A stretch of 64,000 nucleotides of DNA, taken from assembly GCA_951813535.1 (NCBI GenBank), contig OX638345.1:881029-945028 (forward strand), in the 5' to 3' direction. This stretch comes from an uncultured Dehalococcoidia bacterium (GTDB lineage Bacteria; Chloroflexota; Dehalococcoidia; Lucifugimonadales; UBA3495). A program made the position numbers and the translations under genes. Below the pieces are notes generated by a model. That model saw nothing but the letters and a program-made list of their open reading frames with translations, searched no databases and was not told where the DNA came from. Below are positions 20,801 through 29,109 of the stretch, one piece after another (within the stretch, counting starts at the first letter, position 1; every line of letters starts with the position of its first letter).

Positions 20801-23800
20801 ACCAACGCCGAAGGCACCAGCGACTGGTCCGATCCGGCCAACGGCACGACCGGGGAAAATAAGCCACCGCGATTTGATGACAACGCCGCCTCCGAATTAT
20901 CGTTCGACGAGAATACCCCGGCCGACCGTGACATCGGAACGGTCACAGCCGTTGACCCCGAAGGTGAGGCGGTGAGCTACTCTCTCGTCGGACCAGACAG
21001 GGGCGCTTTCAACATCGGCTCTGACTCGGGCACGATCAGTACCAAAGCCGGCCAAACGTATGACTATGAGACTAAAGCTTCGTACGAGGTGACGGTATCG
21101 GCCCGGGACGCGTCGGGCGTATCCGGTCAGCACGACGTTGCCATCCGGCTCAACGACGTCGACGAACCTCCTCTCAAGCCTGAGCCTCCCGAGATCACCG
21201 CCACCACCGCGAGCAGCATCACGATCACCTGGCAGCAGCCTGGCAACACCGGCCCCGCCATCAACGGGTACGGCGTTGAGTACCGCAAGCAGGGCGACAC
21301 TAACTACACTGACGCCGGCCATAGCGGCACGGGTCTCACCGCTACCATCGCCGAGCTGGAAGCCGACACCACCTATGAATTCCAAGTGCGGGCCACCAAC
21401 GACGAGGGCATCGGTGCATGGTCCGATCCCTCCAGGGCGAAGACCACCACGACCACTAGCCTGATGATGGCTGAAAACACGCCGGCGGAAACCCCTATCG
21501 GAGAACCCATATCTGCAGGCGCCCATGTGGGAGCGATGCCGCGCTACTCACTCACCGGCGACGACGCCGACCAGTTCCGGGTGGTGGAAGACACCGGGCA
21601 GATACAAGCCGCCGAGGTCGTCTACGATTTCGAATCGGACAAGATTAGCTACTCGCTGGCAGTCGTCGCGACCGATCAGGAGGGCAGGTCCTCGCAGCAT
21701 CCGGTGACAATCGAACTGGTTGATATCGATGAATCGCCTGACCAACCTGATCCGCCTGAGATCACCGCCACCACGGTGAGCAGCATCACGATCACCTGGC
21801 AGGAGCCCGACATCTCCGGCCGCCCTGCCATCACCGGATACGGCGTCCAGTACCGCAAGCAGGGCGACACTGACTACACCGACGCCAACCACAGCGGCAC
21901 GGAGCTCACCGCCACCATCGCCGGGCTGACGGAGAACACAACCTACGAAATCCAAGTGCGAGCCACCAACGACGAGGGCCTCGGTGCATGGTCTGATCCC
22001 TCCAGGGCGAAGACCACCACGACCACTAGCCTGATGATGGCTGAGAACACGCCGGCGGAGACCCCTATCGGAGAACCCATATCCCCAGGCGCCCATCTGG
22101 CAGCAATGCCGAGCTACTCACTCACCGGCGCCGACGCCAACCAGTTCCGGGTGGCGGGATCCACTGGGCAGATCAAGGCTGCCGACGGCCCCTACGACTT
22201 CGAATCTGACAAGACCAGCTACTCGCTGAACGTCAAGGTTGCCGACCAGTATGACAGGTCCGCCGAGCATCCAGTGACGATCACACTGCTAGATGTCGAC
22301 GAACCGCCGGGCAAACCGGCAGCGCCCCAAATCACCGCCACCACGGTCAGCAGCATCACTATCTCGTGGCAGGAGCCCAACATCTCCGGCCGCCCCGACA
22401 TCTCCGGCTACGCGGTTCAATACCGCAAGCAGGGTGAAACCAACTACACCGGCGTTGAGCACAGCGGCACGGATCGCACCACAACCATCACCGGGCTGGC
22501 AGAGAGCACCACCTACGAAATCCAAGTGCGGGCCACCAACGCCGAAGGCACCAGCGACTGGTCCGATCCGGCCAACGGCACGACCGGGGAAAATAAGCCA
22601 CCGCGATTTGATGACAACGCCGCCTCCGAATTATCGTTCGACGAGAATACCCCAGCCAACCGTGAGATCGGAACCATCACGGCCGTTGACCCCGAAGGTG
22701 AGGCGGTGAGCTACTCTCTTTTCGGATCAGACGGGGGCGCTTTCGACATCGGTTCTGACTCGGGCGCCATCAGTACCAAAGCCGGCCACACGTACGACTA
22801 CGAAACCAAGTCTTCGTACCAGGTGACGGTATCGGCCCGGGACCCGTCCGGCGTAACCGGCAGCCACAACGTAACCATCTTGCTGAACGATGTCGATGAA
22901 CCGCCTGACCAACCTGATCCGCCTGAGATCACCGCCACCACGGTGAGCAGCATCACGATCATCTGGCAGCAGCCTGGCAACACCGGCCCCGCCATCAACG
23001 GGTACGGCGTTGAGTACCGCAAGCAGGGCGACTCTGACTACACCGACGCCGACCACAGCGGCACGGAGCTCACCGCCACCATCGCCGGGCTGACGGAGAA
23101 CACAACCTACGAAATCCAAGTGCGAGCCACCAACGACGAGGGCCTCGGTGCATGGTCTGATCCCTCCAGGGCGAAGACCACCACGACCACTAGCCTGATG
23201 ATGGCTGAAAACACGCCGGCGGAAACCCCTATCGGAGAACCCATATCGGCAGGCGCCCATCAGGGAGCGATGCCGCGCTACTCACTCACCGGCGACGACG
23301 CCGACCAGTTCCGGGTGGTGGAAGACACCGGGCAGATACAAGCCGCCGAGGTCGTCTACGATTTCGAATCGGACAAGATTAGCTACTCGCTGGCAGTCGT
23401 CGCGACCGATCAGGAGGGCAGGTCCTCGCAGCATCCGGTGACAATCGAACTGGTTGATATCGATGAACCGCCTGACCAACCTGATCCGCCTGAGATCACC
23501 GCCACCACGGTGAGCAGCATCACGATCACCTGGCAGGAGCCCGACATCTCCGGCCGCCCTGCCATCACCGGATACGGCGTCCAGTACCGCAAGCAGGGCG
23601 ACACTGACTACACCGACGCCAACCACAGCGGCACGGAGCTCACCGCCACCATCGCCGGGCTGACGGAGAACACAACCTACGAAATCCAAGTGCGAGCCAC
23701 CAACGACGAGGGCCTCGGTGCATGGTCCAATCCCTCCAGGGAGAAGACCACCACGACCACTAGCCTGATGATGGCTGAGAACACGCCGGCGGAAACCCCT

Positions 23801-25027
23801 ATCGGAGAACCCATATCTGCAGGCGCCCATGTGGGAGCGATGCCGCGCTACTCACTCACCGGCGACGACGCCGACCAGTTCCAGGTGGTGGCAAGCACCG
23901 GGCAGATACAAGCCGCCGAGGTCATCTACGATTTCGAATCGGACAAGACCAGCTACTCATTGGCAGTCGTCGCGACCGATCAGGAGGGCGGGTCCTCGCA
24001 GCATCAGGTGACAATCGAACTGGTTGATGTCGATGAACCGCCAGGCAAACCGACAGCGCCTACCGTCACCGGCACCACGGTGAGCAGCATCTCTATCTCC
24101 TGGGAAGCGCCTGCCAACACCGGGCCCGCCATCACCGACTACGCGATTCAATACCGCAAGCAGGGTGAAACCAACTACACCAGCGTTGAGCACAGCGGCA
24201 TGGATCGCACCACGACCATCACCGGGCTGGCAGAGAACACCACCTACGAAATCCAAGTGCGGGCCACCAACGCCGAAGGCACCAGCGACTGGTCCGATCC
24301 GGCCAACGGCACGACCGGGGAAAATCAGCGACCGGTGTCTCCGACCCCCGGCACGACGCCAGCACCGACGCCCACTCCCGCCATGACGCCGACGCCTGCC
24401 GCCACGCCAACGCCCATTCCTACTCTGGTCGCCACTCCTGCCACCACGCCAACGCCCATTCCCACCAAGCGTGGGTCTGGAGGCGGTGGCGGGTCGCGTG
24501 GAACCACTACGCCGCCGACCGTCGAACCCATCAAACCTGCCACGCTCACCCCCGCGCCAACCGCACCCGCCCCAACACCGAGACCCACGTCTATGCCGGC
24601 GCCGACGCCACGCACACTGGAGGCGGGCGACACCACAGTAATCCTTACGAGGGCACCTGAGGCCACGTACATCGTAACCATCCCGACGAGCGCGCCTACA
24701 TCCACGCCGGTGGTTCGGTACACCGTAGCCATCCCTACGAGCGCACCCACGCCCACGCCGATGGCGTTGAACCCCGGAGCCTTCCTGTCCAATACCCCCA
24801 CGCCCGCAATACCGGCATCCACACCGAAGCCGCAACCCACAGGAGTCACCACCCCGGCACCTACCCCAACTCCGGAGCCAGTGTCGGCAGAGACTCCTCA
24901 AGCACTGCAGTGGGACCTTGTACCCAACTGGCTGTGGTGGTTTATACTGGGCCTCATAATCCTGCTGGTGCTCTTGGTCTTTCTGATTCGACTGGCCCGA
25001 CGTCGCCTACTGCAAGCACGAGCATGA
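14837..25027 (+). CDS. Giant cadherin/fibronectin-III surface protein
   Basis: This 3,396-residue cell-surface protein has an N-terminal signal peptide (AAVLLTSIVLALLSGASSAAS). A GTG at 14939 would start directly at the signal peptide; the ATG at 14837 adds 34 residues. Next come a cadherin-like domain (about 130-240), a stretch of about 350 residues that may be a propeller (about 240-595), a further cadherin-like repeat, and then alternating cadherin-like and FN3 modules. I count twelve FN3 modules, starting near residues 698, 1117, 1318, 1517, 1711, 1911, 2110, 2298, 2489, 2688, 2876 and 3067. Many cadherin units end in DVDEPP, a calcium-site-like linker. A Pro/Thr-rich stalk (about 3168-3356), one transmembrane helix (WWFILGLIILLVLLVFLI) and a basic tail (RLARRRLLQARA) close it. 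It is probably an adhesin or cell-cell contact protein. It is likely co-transcribed with the lipoprotein 24 bp downstream. Confidence 0.85.
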   Translation: MEGSPCEARRRTCCQAEWVLLAVSIYQLTGQSSTVRTAAVLLTSIVLALLSGASSAASVENADSAVGRPRNLTVEPDGNGPIVLTWDALARDGDSAGEDNTSGSAYSVSAGPLLENDPGNGRVNPAINGNDPPAFDESSYSRSIFENAPSGTLVGEPIAASFDGDLNYTLAGTDSGNFEITSSGQIKATSAIGDYEDSQSQKSFSLTVNVSADSDSSLQAQAQVTVTVIDLIEDDETATIGDVTWTRIPATRFLIAYQGTGSNQTRRPDLEINFQPQCEVNTGQRLDTDMWVDGQQLKIRWRLVGEDAWRPTDSDDPDHPDWLSYDLTATTGAARQGMPSSCAPKYNEIWNDAGHIFAADITRHLITAYRLSEEGTVLTRARDLDIPLIDDHYFSHFRVGGMWGDSTTIWATQARDGGGTPRSAAYDRTTFKNVPGKNMAFDGTENVLDAHIQGDTIWVQNFNDPTKVAPYERTATPGKFHDGHPLHAKKAGVGTLEADPEITNPARITGRGDLVYVMHREDNRMSTFNLSGLDGPRKVESEFDFQDIPNYDGTRCLEAAVPYCPTGISTDNPNIMYFSFSDGQIRYIQKITPDIGDAITLSLEENSPADQNIGLRIQAESPTNPQTVSYTWTLTGDDAQYFDKLESGERDKYVHIRTKDGVDYDYEAKDEYSFSLTVTDGDNDVGTSAVTVKIIDVDEPPPPPTNVQADGGPGRLHVTWQQPTVPTGTPAISSYQVDYALCDSDGQSCNSYETHEAMPGDGTIVDGLDEKANYRLMVRSINHEGHSDWVTVSDHVTTTSNPVITGGPTFDVNENSTSVGTITVTDADSSEQIAATVTGSKIDLFDIVETDNGEQGLTITLSFKAVPDYEDQALIDISHTYLITVTAVSGTGAKEGNAETQLTVEVQNVNEDPTGKPAIVGLPEEDETLTVDISGLSDPDGPVTAATYEWLDGSDDSAGTDPSLTIKKAHVGDDIKVRVSYQAGPFAGQAESDPVGPIRGNSAPAFQGESAREVSENISGIAATFVATDANATDVVTYQLADSTIASDNALFNIDANTGEVSFKTSPNFEEPSDTHQDDSNQSGDNRYEVAIKASSGSGAKLRQTTGHFTIVVLDVDEPPGKPAAPTVTGTTVSSISISWEAPANTGPAITGYTVQFRKQGETEYDTVDHSGTTRTATITELEVNTTYLVRVRATNDEGDSEWSDPRQTETEDHPPPVFTTTDTTTNLMMAENTAAGTAIGDPVSATGHEGAMLTYSLTGADAAQFQVVGTTGQIQAGAGPYDFESDKTSYSLNVKVADQDGRSAEHPVTITLLDVDEPPDKPAAPTVTATTVSSITITWQEPGNTGRPAITGYGVQYRKQGDTGYTDAGHSGTGRTATITELVVNTTYEFQVRATNAEGTSDWSEPSSGKTADHPPPAFDTTDETTQLTMAENTAKDTNIGDPISATGHSGAVLTYSLTGADAGHFQVVGTTGQIQAGAGPYDFESDKTSYSLNVKVADQDGRSAEHPVTITLLDVDEPPDKPAAPQITATTVSSITISWQEPNISGRPDISGYGVQYRQQDGTDADYTNANHSGTTRTATISGLEANTTYLVRVRATNDEGTSDWSEPSSGKTTTTISLMMGENTPAETPIGEPISAGAHQGAVLTYSLTGADAAQFQVVGTTGQIRAAEVVYDFESDKTSYSLAVVATDQVGRSSHHPVTIELVDVDEPPDKPGAPTVTATTVSSITITWQEPGNTGRPAITGYGVQYRKQGDTGYTDAGHSGTGRTATITELEVNTTYEFQVRATNPEGTSDWSEPSSGKTADHPPPAFDTTDETTQLNMAENTAKDTNIGDPISATGHAGAVLTYSLTGADAGQFQVVGTTGQIQAGAGPYDFESDKTSYSLNVKVADQDGRSAEHPVTITLVDVEEPPGKPAAPQITATTVSSISISWEVPANTGPAITDYAVQYRKQGETNYTGVEHSGTDRTTTITGLAESTTYEIQVRATNAEGTSDWSDPANGTTGENKPPRFDDNAASELSFDENTPADRDIGTVTAVDPEGEAVSYSLVGPDRGAFNIGSDSGTISTKAGQTYDYETKASYEVTVSARDASGVSGQHDVAIRLNDVDEPPLKPEPPEITATTASSITITWQQPGNTGPAINGYGVEYRKQGDTNYTDAGHSGTGLTATIAELEADTTYEFQVRATNDEGIGAWSDPSRAKTTTTTSLMMAENTPAETPIGEPISAGAHVGAMPRYSLTGDDADQFRVVEDTGQIQAAEVVYDFESDKISYSLAVVATDQEGRSSQHPVTIELVDIDESPDQPDPPEITATTVSSITITWQEPDISGRPAITGYGVQYRKQGDTDYTDANHSGTELTATIAGLTENTTYEIQVRATNDEGLGAWSDPSRAKTTTTTSLMMAENTPAETPIGEPISPGAHLAAMPSYSLTGADANQFRVAGSTGQIKAADGPYDFESDKTSYSLNVKVADQYDRSAEHPVTITLLDVDEPPGKPAAPQITATTVSSITISWQEPNISGRPDISGYAVQYRKQGETNYTGVEHSGTDRTTTITGLAESTTYEIQVRATNAEGTSDWSDPANGTTGENKPPRFDDNAASELSFDENTPANREIGTITAVDPEGEAVSYSLFGSDGGAFDIGSDSGAISTKAGHTYDYETKSSYQVTVSARDPSGVTGSHNVTILLNDVDEPPDQPDPPEITATTVSSITIIWQQPGNTGPAINGYGVEYRKQGDSDYTDADHSGTELTATIAGLTENTTYEIQVRATNDEGLGAWSDPSRAKTTTTTSLMMAENTPAETPIGEPISAGAHQGAMPRYSLTGDDADQFRVVEDTGQIQAAEVVYDFESDKISYSLAVVATDQEGRSSQHPVTIELVDIDEPPDQPDPPEITATTVSSITITWQEPDISGRPAITGYGVQYRKQGDTDYTDANHSGTELTATIAGLTENTTYEIQVRATNDEGLGAWSNPSREKTTTTTSLMMAENTPAETPIGEPISAGAHVGAMPRYSLTGDDADQFQVVASTGQIQAAEVIYDFESDKTSYSLAVVATDQEGGSSQHQVTIELVDVDEPPGKPTAPTVTGTTVSSISISWEAPANTGPAITDYAIQYRKQGETNYTSVEHSGMDRTTTITGLAENTTYEIQVRATNAEGTSDWSDPANGTTGENQRPVSPTPGTTPAPTPTPAMTPTPAATPTPIPTLVATPATTPTPIPTKRGSGGGGGSRGTTTPPTVEPIKPATLTPAPTAPAPTPRPTSMPAPTPRTLEAGDTTVILTRAPEATYIVTIPTSAPTSTPVVRYTVAIPTSAPTPTPMALNPGAFLSNTPTPAIPASTPKPQPTGVTTPAPTPTPEPVSAETPQALQWDLVPNWLWWFILGLIILLVLLVFLIRLARRRLLQARA
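20650..24120 (+). repeat. 1,734-bp higher-order duplication in the surface-protein gene
   Basis: Landmarks recur exactly 1,734 bp (578 codons) apart: GATTTGATGACAACGCC at 20871 and 22605, and GCGCTACTCACTCACCGGC at 21541 and 23275. Stretches of several hundred bases between the copies are nearly identical. The duplicated block contains three FN3 and three cadherin-like units, so the protein has grown by copying a three-pair block on top of the older single-pair amplification. Confidence 0.8.
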
Positions 25028-25051
25028 CCAAATACAAGACCAAACGGCACA

Positions 25052-26473
25052 ATGGGAATACTTGCCAGGACTTTCCCAACGACGGCCGCGATGATCGCGG
25101 CTGTTGTTGCGTTGGCGTTGGCCTCTACAGGCTGCGAAAACTCCGTAACGCGACCAGCGTCCGCTGACTTTTTTGCGCCCCCACGCGCGGCTGAAACTGC
25201 CGCTCAACCTGATGATATTCGACTGACCGGCTCTGCTACGCCGCAATCTGCCCGGCAAACTGCGAATGCCTCGGTGCATCCCAGTCTGCCCGCCGCCCCA
25301 TTGAACGACGCTCCCGAGACTGTACAAACCAAACCGACGCCCACGGTTGTGCTGCCGCCGGCGCCTACTCCCCTACCCACGGCCACTCCCGTACCGTTTC
25401 GGGAATGGGTCCAACACAGCAAAATTCTGGCGTCAGGAATGCCGGCCGCACTCCAAGATACGGAGTGGGTACGGGATGGTCTTCACCCCCACGAGGCACA
25501 GGCAGTCGCTGCCCTCGCCTCACTGTCCAGCCCAGATAAAACTCCCTCGCTGTCCCAGTGGCTCGCCATGCCTTTCCTGCAGGCGGTGGAGCCAGCGGAC
25601 AACGCCGCGCTCCAGGCGCTCTGGTCAGTTCACGAAAACGACCCGGATGCTTTCCGGCTCATCATGAACCACAGCACCATCGACTCCTGGATCGTAGATC
25701 AATGGTCACCCATCATCGCGGCCCTGCCGGGGCCTCGCCAGCCTCCCCGCGGTCAATATGGGATATCCGAGCAATTCATTGACCAACTACTCGATCCCGA
25801 TACCGTGACGGTAGAACACCGCACCATCATTCTGCCCCTGGCGGGCCCGGTTTCCATCGCCATCGTGCGGACCCAACCGGGATCGGAGCAGAGCATCGAT
25901 CGCCTCGTACGCGCTGTCGAAACCGCCGAAAGTTTCATGGAGGAGCCGTTCCCGACCAAGCACGTGACTCTGTTATTCGCTGACTGGCCTGAAGACTCCA
26001 GAGTCGTTGCAATTAACAATCACCACAGCCTGACCATCGGAACAGTGTTGGACGTGGGCGACGGCAGCCCTGAGGCGTCCCAAGCTGATTACATCATCGC
26101 CCACGAAACGGCGCACTTCTACTGGGTCGGCCACCATGATTGGCTTGATGAAGGAGCTGCGGAACTGATAGCCCGCGCAGCCACAGCCGCCTCCAGTGAG
26201 CCCTTCCGGCCGGAATGGGAATGCGGAAACCCGGAAGTAGGCGCCGTCGAGGATTTGGAGACGCTCACACTCCACCCAGACTTGCCGGACTACTCGTGCA
26301 ATTATGCGATGGGGCTGCAGCGCCTGATAGAAATGCGAACCGATATGGGGGAAGCGGAGTTTATGAGTTGGCTGCGGAGCCAATATCAGGAGCGAGCCGT
26401 GGGTGAGCCGGGTTTCATGTCACTGGACCGGATGCACTCACATGGCACAAGTACCAAAGCAAGCGCACGGTGA
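25052..26473 (+). CDS. Lipoprotein zinc metallopeptidase (gluzincin type)
   Basis: This is a 473-residue protein with a lipoprotein signal (VVALALASTGC, Cys at 28) and a Pro/Thr-rich tether (PTPTVVLPPAPTPLPTATP). The C-terminal half has a zinc site: HETAHFYW gives HExxH, followed 18 residues later by WLDEGAAE supplying the third ligand Glu, the arrangement of M1-like gluzincins. It is expected on the outer face of the membrane. It starts 24 bp after the giant surface protein, so processing or shedding of that protein is an attractive but unproved role. The last 30 residues look poorly conserved and the true end may be altered. Confidence 0.75.
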   Translation: MGILARTFPTTAAMIAAVVALALASTGCENSVTRPASADFFAPPRAAETAAQPDDIRLTGSATPQSARQTANASVHPSLPAAPLNDAPETVQTKPTPTVVLPPAPTPLPTATPVPFREWVQHSKILASGMPAALQDTEWVRDGLHPHEAQAVAALASLSSPDKTPSLSQWLAMPFLQAVEPADNAALQALWSVHENDPDAFRLIMNHSTIDSWIVDQWSPIIAALPGPRQPPRGQYGISEQFIDQLLDPDTVTVEHRTIILPLAGPVSIAIVRTQPGSEQSIDRLVRAVETAESFMEEPFPTKHVTLLFADWPEDSRVVAINNHHSLTIGTVLDVGDGSPEASQADYIIAHETAHFYWVGHHDWLDEGAAELIARAATAASSEPFRPEWECGNPEVGAVEDLETLTLHPDLPDYSCNYAMGLQRLIEMRTDMGEAEFMSWLRSQYQERAVGEPGFMSLDRMHSHGTSTKASAR

Positions 26474-26863
26474 TCTGTGGGCCGATAGTGGCCGGGTCTT
26501 GATGCTGAATTGAATCACTGTAGGGAATACGCTCGGGGTCTCACTGGTGGTACTGGAAGCGGTTCCAAAAATCCTGCCGCAGATCCTTGCGCTGGTCCCA
26601 TCTCGTCACTAACATTTCCTGTCTCCCGCTGATGTTGGTCACGGTCTTCGCTCTTTCTGGCATCCTCACGATGCCTTTCCGCCCGGTGAACTCGAAACGG
26701 CTGGCTGCGTGTAAACGGCAGCGGTAAGGGAGTGTTGAGAAAGTCGCCCGACTGACAATGGGTTTGCCGCATGGAGGGACTTAGCAAGACCAACAACCAG
26801 TTCATCTAGAAAAAGCCTAGCGGTGACGCTCGGGTCGAATCCGGTAGGGGACAGGATCGTACG
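26474..26863. other. Intergenic, no gene recognised
   Basis: Only unsupported short frames on both strands. It separates the lipoprotein gene from a block of mobile-element debris. Confidence 0.4.
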
Positions 26864-27388
26864 CTAAGGGGAATGGCGTCGGTTGAGTGTGCGATAGACG
26901 GTTGGTCTTGATACGGAGAAGGGCTCGGCGAGATCGCTGATGGAATACTCACCGGTGGCGTGCATGCGGCAGGGTTCCCGCTCCTGACGGTCGGACAGTT
27001 TGGGCTGCTTGCCGCGCAATTTCCCCTTGGCGCGGGCGATGGCCATGCCCTCGCGGGTGCGCAGGCGGATGAGATCGGCTTCGAACTCGGCGAAGGTGGC
27101 GAGGATATTGATGAACATCTTGCCCATGGGATCGTCCGGGTCGTGGAGCGTCCGGCCAAGGGCCAGTTTCACGCCGCGTTCCCGGAGCAGGTCGGCGATG
27201 GCGCGGACATCCGGGACGGACCTGGCGAGGCGGTCGAGTTTGGGCACGACCAGGGTGTCGCCTTCGCGCACGGCGGCGAGGACCTGGTCGAGGCCGAGCC
27301 GGGCGCGGGTCGTGCCGGTGAGTCCGTGGTCGGTGTAGATGCGATCCTCGGCGACGCCGAGTTCCAGGAACGTCTGACGCTGGGCTAG
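26864..27388 (-). pseudogene. Serine recombinase (resolvase/invertase), 5'-truncated
   Basis: The minus-strand frame reads QTFLELGVAEDRIYTDHGLT, then VPKLDRLARSVPDVRAI, INILATFAEFEADLIR and a C-terminal helix-turn-helix (YSISDLAEPFSVSRPTVYRT). These are resolvase-family landmarks. The N-terminal 30 or so residues, including the catalytic Ser motif, are absent because an IS701-like end replaces them at 27388. It cannot be active. Confidence 0.8.
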
Positions 27389-27600
27389 GCTTTACGCAAG
27401 ATTTGGAACAAGTACGGGGCAAGCTCTTTCAGGAGGTGCGGACCCACCTGGGCGTCGAGGCCCAGTGCCAGTGGTCGGACCTGGCCATCGCCCGCACCAC
27501 GCTGGCTCTGCTGGGTCTCTTCTCCTGGACCACACTGGCCGCCCACGTGTCGTTGTCCAGCGATTCCGTCAGGTTAAATGGAAAGGGAATTTGTCAGTCC
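27387..27600 (+). pseudogene. IS701-like remnant: one IS end joined to the transposase tail
   Basis: The segment opens with the IS end GCTTTACGCAAGATTTGG, then half of a hairpin mini-insertion (27409-27427), then the transposase tail FQEVRTHLGVEAQCQWSDLA and ARTTLALLGLFSWTTLAAHV, matching residues in the last quarter of the 454-aa homologue at 37208-38572. Most of the gene has been deleted, with the junction inside the mini-insertion. Confidence 0.65.
27409..27427 (-). repeat. Half of a hairpin mini-insertion, copy D
   Basis: CAAGTACGGGGCAAGCTCT matches the loop, one stem arm and the tail of copy B (960-978) with one mismatch. The other arm is missing, so a deletion ended inside the hairpin. 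Confidence 0.6.
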
Positions 27601-27850
27601 TACCGTTTCGCGGTCAATTGGGGGAGGCGCGTGGCGCCACGGTTATGGGGTCGGTTGGTGGGTTGTGTGAGGGCACGGGCGTACTTCCGTACCGTGTTGC
27701 GAGAAATGCCAAGTTGGCGAGCGATCTCGCGTAGCGGGATGCCTTGGACTTTGGCATCTTGCACCGCCCGCCACAGCGCCAGTTGACGAGGCGACAGCGG
27801 CCGCTCCTCCGGAGCTTGGGTTTCGCACTCGGCGTTGGCGGCGCGGTCGT
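27600..27850 (-). pseudogene. Transposase-type helix-turn-helix fragment
   Basis: Reading from the minus strand: LSPRQLALWRAVQDAKVQGI then PLREIARQLGISRNTVRKYA, a helix-turn-helix of the kind found in IS21 and ISL3 transposases, ending at a stop at 27600. The surrounding frame has no other recognisable domain. Confidence 0.45.
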
Positions 27851-27989
27851 CATCTTCGGCGATGGGGTCGGGCTCGAGGTTGGCCAGGTTTCGCAACTGG
27901 GGTTGGCTGAGACGATGGTTGCCGAGGCGTTTCACGGTGCGGCCGATTTCCGGGGTGGGAACCAGGGCGCCATGGGAAGCGCGCAGTGC

Positions 27990-28256
27990 GCCGGATCGGG
28001 GCGGCGCGGGCCGACTGGGGATGATCTCGCCCTCGTGGCGGTCCTGGAGCCGGCCGTCGGGGTGTTCGAGGACTTCCACCTGGCGCTGTCGCTGCTGCTG
28101 GAGGCGGGGCTGCCCTTCGACTACGCCGAGGTGCGGGAACTGGCCGAGCCCAAACCGCCGGAGGCTCCGGCGCTGGCGCTGTCCGGAAAACCGGACCTGA
28201 AGATCTACGACCGCCTGCTCACCGTCAGCCTGGCCGGATCGGGGGTGTGCGCATGA
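27990..28256 (+). pseudogene. IS21-type IstA, C-terminal fragment
   Basis: The tail LLLEAGLPFDYAEVRELAEP and LKIYDRLLTVSLAG ends in a TGA that overlaps the start of the istB-type gene (GCATGATG). This is the usual istA/istB junction. The catalytic part is gone. Confidence 0.5.
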
Positions 28257-29067
28257 TGGACACCAACACCAGGGTCATCCAGGAGCGCATCGGCCTGCTC
28301 TGCCGCGAATTCAAGCTGCCCACCATGGGCGTCCAGTCGGTGGCGCGTTTCACCGCGGCTGGCCACGGCGACGCCCTGTCCACCTTCCTGGAGGTGCTGG
28401 AGCAAGAAGCCGAAGATCGTCGCCACCGGCGCATCAACCGGCTGCGTCAGGCGTCCCGGCTGCCCTCGGGCAAGACCTGGGAAACCTTCGAGCACCACCG
28501 GATGCCGCTGGCTCTCAGGCAGCAGCTGGACCATCTGGCCCAGGGCAGTTTCGTGGAACACGGCGTCAACGTGCTGGCCTTCGGGCTCCCCGGCACCGGC
28601 AAGACCCACGCGCTCTGCGCCCTGGGCCACCGCCTGGTGGAAACCGGCCGCTCCGTCCTCTTCGCACCGGCCTACCGCCTGGTGCAGAGCCTGCCCCTGC
28701 GGAAGCAGGGGACCTGCTGGCCGCCAAGCGCGACTTCGACCTGCCCCGACAACTGCGCAAGCTGGACAACTTCGACTTCCTGCTCCTGGACGATCTCGGC
28801 TACCTGCCCCAGGGCAACGAGGAGTCCGAGGTCCTCTTCACCCTCATCGCCGAACGCTACGAACGCCGGTCCCTGGGCATCACGTCCAACCTGGTCTTCT
28901 CCGAGTGGGAGCGCATCTTCGCCAACCCCATGGCCACCGCCGCGGCAATCGACCGGGTGGTGCACCACTCCGTCATCCTGGAGTTTGACGTCCCCAGCTA
29001 CCGGACTGACGCAGCACAGCAACGCGGCGAGACTGCCGCGGCCGAGGAGGTGAACCGGCAAAAATAG
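28253..29067 (+). pseudogene. IstB-type ATPase split by a hairpin mini-insertion
   Basis: The 5' frame encodes TNTRVIQERIGLLCREFKLP and Walker A FGLPGTGKTHALC. At 28688-28710 a 23-bp insert shifts the frame. The remainder continues in the new frame as NFDFLLLDDLGYLPQG (Walker B), LGITSNLVFSEWERIF and ends at the TAG of 29067. Apart from that insert the gene reads through. It belongs to a different IS21 subgroup from copies 1 and 2. A second partial copy of its 3' half is at 42483-42887. Confidence 0.75.
28688..28710 (+). repeat. 23-bp hairpin mini-insertion, copy C
   Basis: AGCCTG followed by stem CCCCTGC, loop GGAA and the other arm GCAGGGG. Comparison with the uninterrupted homologous site at 42525-42540 shows the insertion directly. 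It lies at CAG^GACC and shifts the istB frame. Confidence 0.8.
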
Positions 29068-29109
29068 TGGACGCATTTTCGGCAAGATTAGTTGACCCGG
29101 GACAACGGT

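Noticed and set aside
14837-25027. Giant frame as an assembly or frame artefact
   Set aside because: Module boundaries, signal peptide, stalk and membrane anchor are in the right order in one uninterrupted frame, so it is accepted as a real gene.
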